Of a DNA stretch of 43,669 nt, positions 1 through 7,610 are shown one piece after another. Position 1 is the stretch's first letter; each line of letters opens with the position of its first letter. The notes under the pieces were generated by a model. That model did no database searches. It was given only the letters and a program-made list of their open reading frames with translations, and was not told the DNA's origin. Source of the DNA: Oscillospiraceae bacterium (lineage in GTDB: Bacteria > Bacillota > Clostridia > Oscillospirales > Acutalibacteraceae); contig SVPJ01000019.1 in the NCBI GenBank assembly GCA_015065885.1, positions 1 through 43,669 of the forward strand. The letters run 5' to 3'. Position numbers and translations under genes: made by a program.

Positions 1-108
1 CTTCGACCTAAAACGAGTGGAATTTCGTGCGATTTTTGGTGCGGCGAAGGTGGCAAGGCTGTCGCCTGCCACCGACAACAAATCAAAAAGCGCGGAAATT
101 ATGCCGTT

Positions 109-1992
109 TTAGGCGTGTTCGGATGCGTCTCCTCTGCTTAGCCACACGATCAGCACCGCCACGTCGGCAGGACTGACGCCGCTGATGCGGGCGGCTTGTC
201 CCAAACTGCGCGGGCGCACGCGGTTTAGTTTCTCCACCGCTTCCAGGCGCAGACCCGTCACGGCAGCATAATCCATCGTTTCGGGCAACAGCCGTCCTTC
301 CAAGCGGCGCATTTCGTCGATGGCCGCCTGCTGACGGCGCAGATACCCTTCGTAGCGGATCTCCACCTCCAACTGCTCCTGCACCAACGGCAGCAGCGAC
401 GGGCGGGTGGTATCCACCGCTTCCAACGCCGCGTAGTCCAGTTGCGGACGACGCAGCAGGTCGATCAGCCGCACGCCCGTGGTGACAGGGGTTGTTCCAC
501 GTGAAACAAGCAGCGCGTTCAATTCGTCGGTCGGCGAGAGTACCGTATTCTCCAAACGGGCGCGTTCCGCCTGCTTTTGGTCGCGGCGAACACAGTAATG
601 CTCCCAGCGCACATCGTCCACCAAACCGATCTCCCGCCCGATGGGGGTCAGCCGCTCGTCTGCGTTGTCCTGCCGCAGGATCAAGCGGTACTCCGAACGC
701 GAGGTCATCATACGGTACGGATCGGCACAGCCTTTGGTCACGAGATCGTCGATCAACGTACCGATGTAACTGGACGCGCGGTCCAACCGCAGGGGCGGTT
801 TACACAATATCTTGAGTGCCGCATTGACGCCTGCTACCAGACCTTGTGCCGCGGCTTCTTCATAACCCGAACTGCCGTTGAACTGGCCCGCACCGTACAG
901 ACCCGCAATATCCAAAAATTCCAAGGTGGCGTCGAGTTGCAACGGATCACAGCAATCGTATTCGATGGCGTAGGCGGGACGCATCACTTCGATGTTTTCA
1001 AATCCCGCGATGGTACGCAGGAAACCTTGCTGTACGTCCACGGGCAATGAGGAGGACAACCCTTGCAGGTACATCTCCTCTGTCTGCCGTCCGCACGGCT
1101 CCACGAACACCTGATGGCGTTCTTTATCCGCAAAGCGCACCATCTTATCCTCAATACTGGGGCAATAGCGCGGGCCTACCCCCTCGATCTTCCCGCCGTA
1201 CAGCGGCGAGCGATGCAGATTGTCCATGATCACCGCACGCGTCTGCTCGTTTGTCCAGGTAATGTGGCAGGGCAACACGTTTTCGGGCGGCGTCTCGGTC
1301 TCAAACGAGAAGGGCACCACCGGCTCCTCCCCTTCCTGCTCCTCCATTTTGGAAAAATCCAGACTGGAGCGCAACACGCGGGAGGGGGTGCCCGTCTTGA
1401 AACGGCGCAACTGTACGCCGAGTTTCAAGAGCGCAGAGGACAACGAGACCGACGGAAACATACCGTCGGGGCCGCTTTCGTACGACACGTCCCCCACGAA
1501 GACGCGTCCTTTTAAGAAGGTACCCGTTGCCAAAATGACCGCACGGGCGTAATAGTCTTCCTCCAATTTGGTGGTAAGACAAAACCGCCCGTCCTCCGTG
1601 CGGCAGAGATCCACGATCTCCGCCTGACGAACGCACAGGTTGTCGGTCGTTTCCAGCCGATGCTTCATGTAGGCGGAATATTCCCTTCGGTCGATCTGCG
1701 CACGCAGAGAATGCACCGCGGGACCCTTGCCGCGGTTGAGCATACGCGATTGCAGCGTATTCGCATCCGCCGCGATACCCATCTCTCCGCCGAGTGCGTC
1801 GATCTCCCGCACCAGATGCCCTTTCGCCGTGCCGCCGATGGACGGATTGCACGGCATATTGCCCACCCAGTCCAAATTGATGGTGAACACGGTGGTGTGA
1901 CATCCCAGCCGCGCCGCTGCGAGTGCCGCTTCAATACCCGCGTGTCCCGCACCGATCACCGCAACGTCGGTCTCTCCTGCAAAAAATCTCAT
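109..1992 (-). CDS. mnmG: tRNA uridine-5-carboxymethylaminomethyl modification enzyme MnmG (GidA)
   Basis: FAD-binding subunit of the MnmE-MnmG complex, which installs the carboxymethylaminomethyl group at wobble U34 of certain tRNAs in the cytoplasm. At 627 residues it has the usual family length. The N-terminal dinucleotide-binding motif GAGHAGIEAALAAARLG is clear, with the family stretch GNMPCNPSIGG shortly after. The central GYEEAAAQGLVAGVNAAL segment and the SRSEYRLILRQDNADERLTP block are characteristic of MnmG, and the helical C-terminal domain is complete. The ATG start at 1990-1992 overlaps the stop of the upstream 46-codon gene as ATGA, so the two are probably translationally coupled. 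mnmE lies just beyond that small gene, matching the joint function. Identification is secure. Confidence 0.98.
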   Translation of the reverse strand: MRFFAGETDVAVIGAGHAGIEAALAAARLGCHTTVFTINLDWVGNMPCNPSIGGTAKGHLVREIDALGGEMGIAADANTLQSRMLNRGKGPAVHSLRAQIDRREYSAYMKHRLETTDNLCVRQAEIVDLCRTEDGRFCLTTKLEEDYYARAVILATGTFLKGRVFVGDVSYESGPDGMFPSVSLSSALLKLGVQLRRFKTGTPSRVLRSSLDFSKMEEQEGEEPVVPFSFETETPPENVLPCHITWTNEQTRAVIMDNLHRSPLYGGKIEGVGPRYCPSIEDKMVRFADKERHQVFVEPCGRQTEEMYLQGLSSSLPVDVQQGFLRTIAGFENIEVMRPAYAIEYDCCDPLQLDATLEFLDIAGLYGAGQFNGSSGYEEAAAQGLVAGVNAALKILCKPPLRLDRASSYIGTLIDDLVTKGCADPYRMMTSRSEYRLILRQDNADERLTPIGREIGLVDDVRWEHYCVRRDQKQAERARLENTVLSPTDELNALLVSRGTTPVTTGVRLIDLLRRPQLDYAALEAVDTTRPSLLPLVQEQLEVEIRYEGYLRRQQAAIDEMRRLEGRLLPETMDYAAVTGLRLEAVEKLNRVRPRSLGQAARISGVSPADVAVLIVWLSRGDASEHA

Positions 1993-2129
1993 ACGAGCTG
2001 ATCCTCATCCAACGGACGTTTATACCGATCCCGCAGACGGCGTGCGGGTTGCAAACATTTGCCGCCCAACCAATACAGCACGCCTGCCACACCGAGAATG
2101 ACTAATCCGATCTTCAAAAACACTTTCAT
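1989..2129 (-). CDS. 46-residue single-pass membrane miniprotein between mnmE and mnmG
   Basis: A very short gene whose product has one hydrophobic segment near the N terminus (about residues 3-21, VFLKIGLVILGVAGVLYWLGG) followed by a strongly basic tail rich in Arg and Lys, so it is probably a small membrane-anchored protein. I chose the internal ATG at 2127-2129 because an AGGAG ribosome binding site sits about 7 bases upstream; the longer reading frame starts inside mnmE. The stop codon overlaps the mnmG start (ATGA), and mnmE ends 16 bases upstream, so it sits inside an mnmE-mnmG operon. I do not recognise the family. The good ribosome site and tight packing argue that it is translated, but function is unknown. 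Confidence 0.7.
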   Translation of the reverse strand: MKVFLKIGLVILGVAGVLYWLGGKCLQPARRLRDRYKRPLDEDQLV

Positions 2130-2145
2130 TGTCGCTCTCCTTTGC

Positions 2146-3519
2146 TTACTTGCCCACGCAAAAGCGGGCAAACACGTCGTCTACGACCGTTTCGGTCACA
2201 CGTTCTCCCGTCAATTCCAAAATAGCCGCGACTGCGTCGTCCACACTCACCGTCACAGCGTCCAGCGTCATTCCGCCCAACAGCGCCGCGAGCGCTTCTT
2301 CCACCGCCGCCAAACTGCGGCGGGCGCAATCCCGCTGGCGTTCGGTCGCCAATATCGGCTCGCCACTTTGCAGTTGTTCGACCCCCGTCACTTCGGCAAT
2401 GGCAGCGATCAACTGCTCAACACCGCTGTCTTCGGCGGCAGAAATGATTACCGTATGTTTAAACTTGTTCTTAATATACTCTTCGTTAATTATCAATGGC
2501 TGATCCGCTTTATTTATGACCGCAATCGCGTGAGAGGATGCCGCGTCCTCTGCCAAAGCGATATCCTCGTCGGTCAGCGCACGCGCGCCGTCGAACACCA
2601 CCAGTACCAACGCCGCCGTCTGCATGCGGGTACGTGCGCGTTCCACGCCAATGGCTTCCACCGTGTTGTCGGTTTCGTGAATGCCCGCGGTATCCGCCAA
2701 GCGGAGAAGCACCTCCCCCGCACGGGCGGTACGCTCCACCACATCACGGGTGGTGCCCGCCTCGGCGGTCACGATACTGCTTTCATTGCCCGTCAGTCGG
2801 TTCATCAGCGTAGACTTGCCCACGTTCGGACAACCGACGATGACGGTATCCACCCCGCCCTGCAACACCTGCCCCGCGTCAAAGGTGGCAAGCAGACGGG
2901 TGAGGGTCGTTTTCGCTTCTTCAAGCGTCGCTGTCAATTCTTCGGGTTGCAATTCGGGAATATCCTCATCGGGATAATCCACGAACGCCGCCAAGCCCGA
3001 CAGCACCTGCACCAATTTGGTCTTCACACCATCTAAACGGCGGAACACGGCACCTTCCCGCGCCGCCAAGGCAGTGCGCGCCGAAAGGCGACCTTCCGCC
3101 GCGATCAGCGACATCACCGATTCCGCACCCGTGAGATCCATCTTCCCGTTCATAAAGGCACGGCGGGTAAACTCACCCGCACCTGCAGGGCGCGCACCCG
3201 CCGCAAACGCGGCACGGAGTACCCGTTGCAACAGATACACGCCGCCGTGGCAGGACAGTTCCACCACGTTTTCACCCGTGTAACTGTGTGGAGCGCGAAA
3301 CACTGTGGCAACGCACTCGTCGATATCCCCTTCGGTGTCAAACACGTGTCCGTAACACGCGGTGTAGCCCGCCAACGATGCCAGTGTTTTCCCTTCGCTT
3401 ATCGGGCGAAACAATCTGTCCGCCACCGTCGCCGCATCACTGCCCGACAAACGGATCACACCCAGACCCGCAGGAGCGAGCGGTGTGGCAATGGCGGCTA
3501 TGGTATCGGAACGTGTCAT
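2146..3519 (-). CDS. mnmE: tRNA uridine-5-carboxymethylaminomethyl GTPase MnmE (TrmE)
   Basis: GTPase partner of MnmG in wobble-uridine modification of tRNA. The 457-residue protein shows the N-terminal folate-binding domain (APAGLGVIRLSG near residue 20; AGEFTRRAFMNGKMDL near 115-130), then an inserted G domain: P-loop GCPNVGKS at 229-236, GTTRD switch region, DTAGI, and NKAD as the guanine-specificity motif. It ends in FCVGK, the conserved C-terminal F-C-[IV]-G-K whose cysteine is needed for modification. A GAGGTGAT ribosome binding site precedes the ATG. It leads a probable mnmE, small ORF, mnmG operon transcribed away from the origin. Upstream, the jag gene that usually lies close by is separated by about 1.2 kb of repeats and accessory DNA. 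Confidence 0.98.
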   Translation of the reverse strand: MTRSDTIAAIATPLAPAGLGVIRLSGSDAATVADRLFRPISEGKTLASLAGYTACYGHVFDTEGDIDECVATVFRAPHSYTGENVVELSCHGGVYLLQRVLRAAFAAGARPAGAGEFTRRAFMNGKMDLTGAESVMSLIAAEGRLSARTALAAREGAVFRRLDGVKTKLVQVLSGLAAFVDYPDEDIPELQPEELTATLEEAKTTLTRLLATFDAGQVLQGGVDTVIVGCPNVGKSTLMNRLTGNESSIVTAEAGTTRDVVERTARAGEVLLRLADTAGIHETDNTVEAIGVERARTRMQTAALVLVVFDGARALTDEDIALAEDAASSHAIAVINKADQPLIINEEYIKNKFKHTVIISAAEDSGVEQLIAAIAEVTGVEQLQSGEPILATERQRDCARRSLAAVEEALAALLGGMTLDAVTVSVDDAVAAILELTGERVTETVVDDVFARFCVGK

Positions 3520-3584
3520 AATATCACCTCGATTATAGGGGGTAGCAATTTGGAACTAAAGACTATTTGTAATATTGTTTCTGT

Positions 3585-3590
3585 ATTATA
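3585..3590 (-). promoter_or_regulatory. Possible -10 element for the mnmE operon
   Basis: Reading the minus strand, a perfect TATAAT lies 66 bases before the mnmE start in a markedly AT-rich stretch (about 3540-3655). A TTTACA is found upstream but at 19 bases spacing, so the -35 assignment is uncertain. The AT-rich block contrasts with the GC-rich repeat next to it. Confidence 0.4.
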
Positions 3591-3759
3591 CTGTTTGTAT
3601 AGTGTTTTTTGTAAAATTCCATACATTGTTATTGTACAACAACCAAAAGCAAAAGTCAATCAGCGCGGGGAAAAATATAGCCCGTGGAATTTGTGCCGCC
3701 ACCGTAGGGCAAGTCTTTCGACCCGTCCTTTGTACGACCGTCCACTTACGGCAGCGCGG

Positions 3760-3938
3760 TAGGGGCGCACTGTGTGCGCCCGCCGAAAACGCATCGTGAT
3801 CCGCGTGAGGCGATAGCCACCCTTACAACGGCTACACCTCATCCGCCCCTTCGGGGCACCTTCCCCTCAAAGGGGAAGGCAACGCCCGCCGCGAATGGGC
3901 GGTCGGTCGCGGGACGGACGCGCGATGCGCGCCCCTAC
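3760..3938. repeat. MITE-like repeat element, copy 1 (with terminal inverted repeats)
   Basis: A non-coding element of about 180 bp. The left end begins GTAGGGGCGCAC and the right end closes GCGCGCCCCTAC, so the termini are inverted copies of a GTAGGGGCGC core, each itself a small palindrome. The interior carries compact hairpins (GCCCCTTCGGGGC; CCTTCCCCTCAAAGGGGAAGG). Positions 3779-3938 recur at 4463-4622 with three mismatches in 160 bases. Related ends recur at 4656-4683, 20799-20922 and 25408-25438. No transposase is encoded, so any mobility would depend on an enzyme elsewhere. I recall similar palindromic repeats from gut Clostridia genomes but could not check. Confidence 0.75.
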
Positions 3939-4105
3939 TGCAAGTCCGTTAAGCGTATTACCGTCTTTCCCTTTTTCTCTGCTTCCTGCTGCCATCGCGC
4001 CGCGCCACCGTGCCGACATACGTAGGTGACTACATAATCTGCACGGTCGATCATCCACGCATTGCGTACAGGAATAGCTACGCGGGGCGGAACGATTGTC
4101 ACTTC
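3935..4105 (-). pseudogene. Truncated SLOG/DUF1273-like protein, C-terminal remnant
   Basis: An open frame on the minus strand encodes a segment reading VPPRVAIPVRNAWMIDRADY, then VVTYVCRHGGAA and AEKKGKTVIRL. The pattern of an arginine-asparagine pair, a Trp/Met-[IV]-[DE]-x-[AS]-D core, a hydrophobic strand, a glycine-rich turn and a final GK-x-[VI]-x-L strand is what I know from the C-terminal half of SLOG-fold (DUF1273/YpsA/DprA-like) nucleotide-binding proteins. The N-terminal half and the nucleotide-binding start of the fold are missing. Upstream codons (to 4174) run into an AT-rich inverted repeat and look unrelated. The stop codon lies inside the terminal repeat of the adjacent MITE-like element, so its C terminus was probably also altered. 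I regard it as a gene remnant. Confidence 0.55.
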
Positions 4106-4138
4106 TTGCGGATATATCGTAATTATAACACAAACAAA

Positions 4139-4180
4139 CAAAAATTGCGATATATCCCACACGATATATCGCAATTTTTG
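4139..4180. promoter_or_regulatory. 18-bp perfect inverted repeat upstream of the XRE gene (candidate operator)
   Basis: The arms 4139-4156 (CAAAAATTGCGATATATC) and 4163-4180 are perfect inverted copies separated by CCACAC. A third half-site, GATATATCGTAATTA, lies at 4111-4125. The dyad ends 35 bases before the start codon of the XRE-type gene, a typical place for an autoregulatory operator. A stem followed by TTTTTG could also act as a terminator for either strand, so the role is not settled. Confidence 0.55.
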
Positions 4181-4215
4181 TTACGCTGATACCATACTAC
4201 AGAGGGAGGAAACGT

Positions 4216-4458
4216 ATGCTTATCAAAGAAGCCGTTGAAAAACGCATACTGGAGTTGTGTCAAGAGCGCAATATTGCTGTAAATACGTTGGCAAATATAG
4301 CAGGTATTCCGCCCTCAACCGTGTACAGTATGTTAAACGACAAAAGCCAAAATCCGGGAATCGTATCCTTGAAAAAAATCTGCGACGGGTTGGATATTTC
4401 GATACGTGACTTTTTCGATACGGACATTTTTGACAATTTAGAGCAAGAAATACGGTAA
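4216..4458 (+). CDS. XRE-family helix-turn-helix DNA-binding protein
   Basis: An 80-residue protein made almost entirely of a Cro/C1-type helix-turn-helix domain. The second and third helices read NTLANIAGIPPSTVYSMLND, followed by the family's hydrophobic SLKKICDGLDISIRDFF stretch. It is short, with no extra sensory domain, like stand-alone phage or mobile-element repressors. The ATG is preceded by a strong GGGAGGAAACGT ribosome site. A perfect 18-bp inverted repeat sits just upstream and is a likely binding target. The gene is flanked by 160-bp direct repeats, lies between jag and mnmE where core order is otherwise conserved, and is more AT-rich than the neighbours, so acquisition by transfer is likely. 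Confidence 0.9.
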   Translation: MLIKEAVEKRILELCQERNIAVNTLANIAGIPPSTVYSMLNDKSQNPGIVSLKKICDGLDISIRDFFDTDIFDNLEQEIR

Positions 4459-4462
4459 AAAA

Positions 4463-4622
4463 CCCGCCGAAAACGCATCGTGATCTGCGTGAGGCGATAG
4501 CCACCCTTACAACGGCTACACCTCATCCGCCCCTTCGGGGCACCTTCCCCTCAAAGGGGAAGGCAACGCCCGCCGCGAATGGGCGGTCGGTCGCGGGACG
4601 GACGCGCGGTGCGTGCCCCTAC
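4463..4622. repeat. MITE-like repeat element, copy 2
   Basis: This stretch matches 3779-3938 in the same orientation at an offset of 684 bases with three differences over 160 bases. It lacks the left terminal repeat of copy 1 but continues to the right for a further 35 bases (GCGGTCGGTCGTATAACGG at about 4641-4659), a sequence echoed near 25456-25472. The two copies bracket the XRE gene and the SLOG remnant. Immediately downstream (4656-4683) lies another palindromic end, GGGCGCCGTCCCCTAC. The 300-base gap 4459-4759 contains nothing else except the jag terminator. Confidence 0.75.
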
Positions 4623-4724
4623 CGTGCCACCCGCAGGTACGCGGTCGGTCGTATAACGGGACGTCGAGGGCGCCGTCCCCTACCGTATACTATGAATCGT
4701 GCGGGTACACAAATATCCTTCCAC

Positions 4725-4758
4725 AAAAAAACGGTTGTCTTTCGACAACCGTTTTTTT
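4725..4758 (-). terminator. Rho-independent terminator of the rpmH-jag gene string
   Basis: The stem CGGTTGTC/GACAACCG is extended by seven A-T pairs, so it has T runs on both strands. It lies directly after the jag stop codon. Confidence 0.85.
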
Positions 4759-4759
4759 C

Positions 4760-5629
4760 TTACAGATTGATGCGGCCGTACAGCGTGGCGCTGGATTCGG
4801 TCGCGGATTCGGTACGCGCGGGCGGCGTTGCGCCGTCGGCATCCGGCAGCGGGTTGCTGCGAGAGACGAACTGACGGATCTCACGCTTGGGCGGAGTGAT
4901 CTCGTCGCGACGGCGATCGTGGCGGTCACCTTCCTGCGGACGGCGACCCTTGCCGCCGCGGCCGCGGGAACGGTTCGGATTATCGTCCGAAGGCCCGATG
5001 ATCACGTAGCGGTTCGGCTCACTGCCGACACTCCACGAAGTGGCACCGCTCACACTCTGCACCGCGGTGTGAATGATGCGGCGTTCATAAGGATTCATCG
5101 GCTCGAGCGAGATGCGGCGACCCGTGCGGGCAACCTGACTTGCGTTTTTCTTCGCCAGTCCGGTGAGCGAACGCTCACGCTTTTCGCGGTAGTTGCCGAT
5201 GTCGATGGTCACACGGTAGTAGTCTTCGCTTTGATGGTTGGCAATCAGCGACACGAGATACTGAAGCGCATCCAACGTATCCCCGCGGCGACCGATCACA
5301 AAACCGAGATCTTCGCCCGTGAGTGCCAACGTACAACCCTTACCGTCCACGTTTTCGGTCACGGAAACTTCGGTCTCTCCCACGCCGAGTGCAGCGAGTA
5401 CGTCGCGCAGATACGCGGCGGCGGCATCGGCGGGCGAGAGAGTTTCCTCCCAAATTGCCTTGACCTCGGCGGGGGTGCCGCCGAACAAACCAAACGTCTT
5501 CTTTTGCGGCACCTGCAAGGTCTCGAAGGTGACCTCTGCCGCACGGTCTGCGGAAATCCCCAACTGAGCGAGTGCCGCAGCCTGTGCCTCCTCGATGGTG
5601 GAGGCCTGTGCAATAACTTCTTTACGCAC
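4760..5629 (-). CDS. jag: RNA-binding protein Jag/KhpB (SpoIIIJ-associated)
   Basis: RNA-binding protein encoded next to YidC in most Firmicutes; in streptococci KhpB works with KhpA to influence cell length and RNA turnover. The 289-residue product shows the Jag N-terminal domain (AQASTIEEAQAAALAQLGIS, with KKTFGLFGG near 43-51), a KH domain around 85-160 with the motif FVIGRRGDTLDALQYLVSL, and an R3H domain around 165-215 (MNPYERRIIH, SNRYVIIG-like strand). The last 75 residues form a charged, Arg/Asp-rich disordered tail not typical of the shorter homologues. The start is GTG at 5627-5629 with AAGGA upstream. It follows yidC by 58 bases and closes the operon at a strong terminator. Confidence 0.95.
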   Translation of the reverse strand: MRKEVIAQASTIEEAQAAALAQLGISADRAAEVTFETLQVPQKKTFGLFGGTPAEVKAIWEETLSPADAAAAYLRDVLAALGVGETEVSVTENVDGKGCTLALTGEDLGFVIGRRGDTLDALQYLVSLIANHQSEDYYRVTIDIGNYREKRERSLTGLAKKNASQVARTGRRISLEPMNPYERRIIHTAVQSVSGATSWSVGSEPNRYVIIGPSDDNPNRSRGRGGKGRRPQEGDRHDRRRDEITPPKREIRQFVSRSNPLPDADGATPPARTESATESSATLYGRINL

Positions 5630-5687
5630 GGTTTTTCTTCCTTTCGTGGTCTTTTCTTTTATGAAACGGGCAGATCACCCGTAAACA

Positions 5688-6935
5688 TCAAGGATTATCG
5701 TCTTTCACTTCGCCGACTTCAATGCCGTTTATTTTGGTCTTTTTCTTGCCCTTTTTCTCTTCCTTCGGCTCAGCGGCGGCACGGGCGGCGGCTTCATCCT
5801 CCGCACGTTCACGCTCATCGTCCAAACGGCGGGCTTCCGCCAACGTCTGCTGTTTCTTCGCTTCCGCACGGGCACGGCGGCGCTCTTCGTAATCGATCTC
5901 CGCCTGTATGCGGATCTTCTTCGGATTATAGATCAGATTGAGGATCACCGTCTGCACGATGGCGATCACGTTCGAGCAGGTCCAGTACACACCGACACCG
6001 CCGGGGACGGTGAAGGAGATGTACAGCGAGAAAAGCGGCATAAACAGGAACATCATACCGTTCGAACAACCTTGACCCGGCTGTTTTTCCCCGCTCATAC
6101 CCTGCTTGTTAAAATAGGACGAAAGCACCGACGTGATGATGGCGGTAAGACCCGACAGCAACGGGATCAACCACAAAATATTGATATCCCCGAATCCGCG
6201 GCCGGGTGTCCACGGGTTTTGCAGCAACGAACGGTTACCCAAACGGAACTGATCGCTCATGGCTTTGATCTCACCGTAATATTTTTCTGCCGTAGCAACG
6301 GCAACGGCCGCATCCCCCGTTTGCGTTTTAGCAATGCTCGCAACGATCTCGTCCTTATTGGCCTCCATCGCCTGCATCATATACATTTCACGGTAATAGT
6401 TCTTTTCACCCAGACGGTTGCTTTCCACCTTCGTGGTGAGGTCGATGACCGTACCCGTTTCCTTGTGGGTCGCCGTCGTTTTATCTTCCGAGATCGTATA
6501 ATGCTCGGTATCCTTGGTGTACGTTTCTACGTTGACCGCGTTGACCGCCGCGTTGACCGCCGTTTCGGGTACCGAACTCAAATAGGTCAGCGGCTCATAG
6601 ATCACGGCAATAATACCGAACAGCACGATCATCTGCACGATCAGCGGCAAACAACCGCCGGTAAGGGATACGCCCTCTTTTTCATACAGCGCTTGCTGTT
6701 TCTTTTGCAGTTTCTGCGGGTCGTTCTTATATTTCTTCTGCAAACGCTCCAAACGGGGTGCCAGACGGATACGGTCCGCCTGCTTCTTTTGCGACTGCAA
6801 GGAGAAGGGGAACAGAAGAACACGAATGATCAAGGTAAACAAAAAGATCGCCAAGAAATAGTTATTCACCCAGTTGTATACCAACCGCATGATCCAACCG
6901 AGCGGTCCTGCCAAAAAACCAAATAAACCCATCAT
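5688..6935 (-). CDS. yidC: Membrane protein insertase YidC/Oxa1
   Basis: Inserts and folds membrane proteins, alone or with SecYEG. The N-terminal hydrophobic hairpin contains LIIRVLLFPFSLQSQKK; its arginine (about residue 38) is the conserved hydrophilic-groove residue. It is followed by the positively charged cytoplasmic coiled region (RLAPRLERLQKKYKND) and the GGCLPLIVQMIVLFG membrane segment. Between this and the later membrane segments lies an unusually long, polar insert of about 120 residues (roughly 128-245), presumably outside the cell. The C terminus is a long Arg/Glu/Ala-rich tail ending near KKKTKING. No lipobox is visible. An AAGGAGA ribosome site precedes two adjacent ATG codons. 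The order rpmH, rnpA, yidD, yidC, jag is the canonical one. Confidence 0.96.
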   Translation of the reverse strand: MMGLFGFLAGPLGWIMRLVYNWVNNYFLAIFLFTLIIRVLLFPFSLQSQKKQADRIRLAPRLERLQKKYKNDPQKLQKKQQALYEKEGVSLTGGCLPLIVQMIVLFGIIAVIYEPLTYLSSVPETAVNAAVNAVNVETYTKDTEHYTISEDKTTATHKETGTVIDLTTKVESNRLGEKNYYREMYMMQAMEANKDEIVASIAKTQTGDAAVAVATAEKYYGEIKAMSDQFRLGNRSLLQNPWTPGRGFGDINILWLIPLLSGLTAIITSVLSSYFNKQGMSGEKQPGQGCSNGMMFLFMPLFSLYISFTVPGGVGVYWTCSNVIAIVQTVILNLIYNPKKIRIQAEIDYEERRRARAEAKKQQTLAEARRLDDERERAEDEAAARAAAEPKEEKKGKKKTKINGIEVGEVKDDNP

Positions 6936-6952
6936 GGTAGAGAAATCTCCTT

Positions 6953-7237
6953 TTACTCATCATACAGACTGTCTGCTTCCGCATCGTCCATAAACACGTC
7001 TGTTTTTTGCCGACGGAAGGTGAATTTTTCGGGAACGGGGTCGTATCCGTGCCCGCCGAAGGGATTGCAACGCAAAATACGCCACAACGCGAGAAGAAAG
7101 CCCTTGACCGTACCAAACCGCGAAAATGCTTCAACAGCATATTGCGAGCAGGTCGGCGTAAACCGACAGTGCGGCTTCGTATGCGCCGAAATGCGGCGTT
7201 GATACCATCGCACTGCCGCGATCATCCACCGCCTCAC
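6953..7237 (-). CDS. yidD: Membrane protein insertion efficiency factor YidD
   Basis: Small amphipathic membrane-associated protein that assists YidC-dependent insertion. The 94-residue sequence carries the family hallmarks: YQRRIS at the start, the cysteine-containing CRFTPTCSQYAVEA block, and the CNPFGGHGYDPVP block. Its start codon overlaps the rnpA stop (7234-7237, ATGA), and it ends 17 bases before yidC, with the yidC ribosome site touching its stop codon. The C-terminal 20 residues are acidic and less conserved. Identification is secure. Confidence 0.96.
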   Translation of the reverse strand: MRRWMIAAVRWYQRRISAHTKPHCRFTPTCSQYAVEAFSRFGTVKGFLLALWRILRCNPFGGHGYDPVPEKFTFRRQKTDVFMDDAEADSLYDE

Positions 7238-7584
7238 AACACACCCGCTTCTTTCAGATGCTTGCGCAATATCGGCACAAGTTCGGTACTCTTCATCGAA
7301 AGCAGACGGGTACGCGCCACGAACACGATATCGTATCCGCCGTGCAGCTCAGGATACAGTGCCGCGTACGCCGCACGTATCACACGGCGGCAACGGCTGC
7401 GTTTGACTGCCTTACCGATCTTCTTCCCCGTGGTGATACCCATACGGATCAGCGGTTGCCCGTCGCTATCCTTCACACGGCTTTTGCGAACGTAGGTGAT
7501 CACTGCGGGATGCACGAATGCACGGCCGCGGTAATACAACGTGCGAAACTCCGTGTTGCTTTTTAACACAGCAAAACGCGCCAT
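7234..7584 (-). CDS. rnpA: Ribonuclease P protein component
   Basis: Protein subunit of RNase P, which removes 5' leaders from tRNA precursors. The 116-residue protein contains the N-terminal LKSNTEFRTLYYRGRAF strand-helix region and the family RNR-type signature in the form GKAVKRSRCRRVIRAAY, which contacts the catalytic RNA. The ending DIVFVARTRLLSMKSTELVP is also typical. It lies downstream of rpmH, separated by a hairpin that could attenuate read-through, and overlaps yidD by four bases. Confidence 0.97.
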   Translation of the reverse strand: MARFAVLKSNTEFRTLYYRGRAFVHPAVITYVRKSRVKDSDGQPLIRMGITTGKKIGKAVKRSRCRRVIRAAYAALYPELHGGYDIVFVARTRLLSMKSTELVPILRKHLKEAGVL

Positions 7585-7610
7585 AGCCGCACCTTCCTTT
7601 CGGGAATAAG

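Noticed and set aside
1-108. Possible similarity between the two ends of the window (GGCAAGGCT at the left, its complement AGCCTTGCC near 43645)
   Set aside because: The match is nine bases; too short to support a repeat, circular junction or terminal redundancy. No gene is seen in this stretch either.
3867-4174. Treating the whole minus-strand frame (79 or 97 codons) as an intact gene
   Set aside because: The upstream half runs into an AT-rich inverted repeat and reads as unrelated hydrophobic sequence; only the C-terminal part resembles a known fold, so it is listed as a remnant.
4613-5941. Long open frame opposite jag and yidC
   Set aside because: It is antisense to two well-supported genes, has no ribosome site or recognisable domain, and reflects the GC-rich codon pattern.
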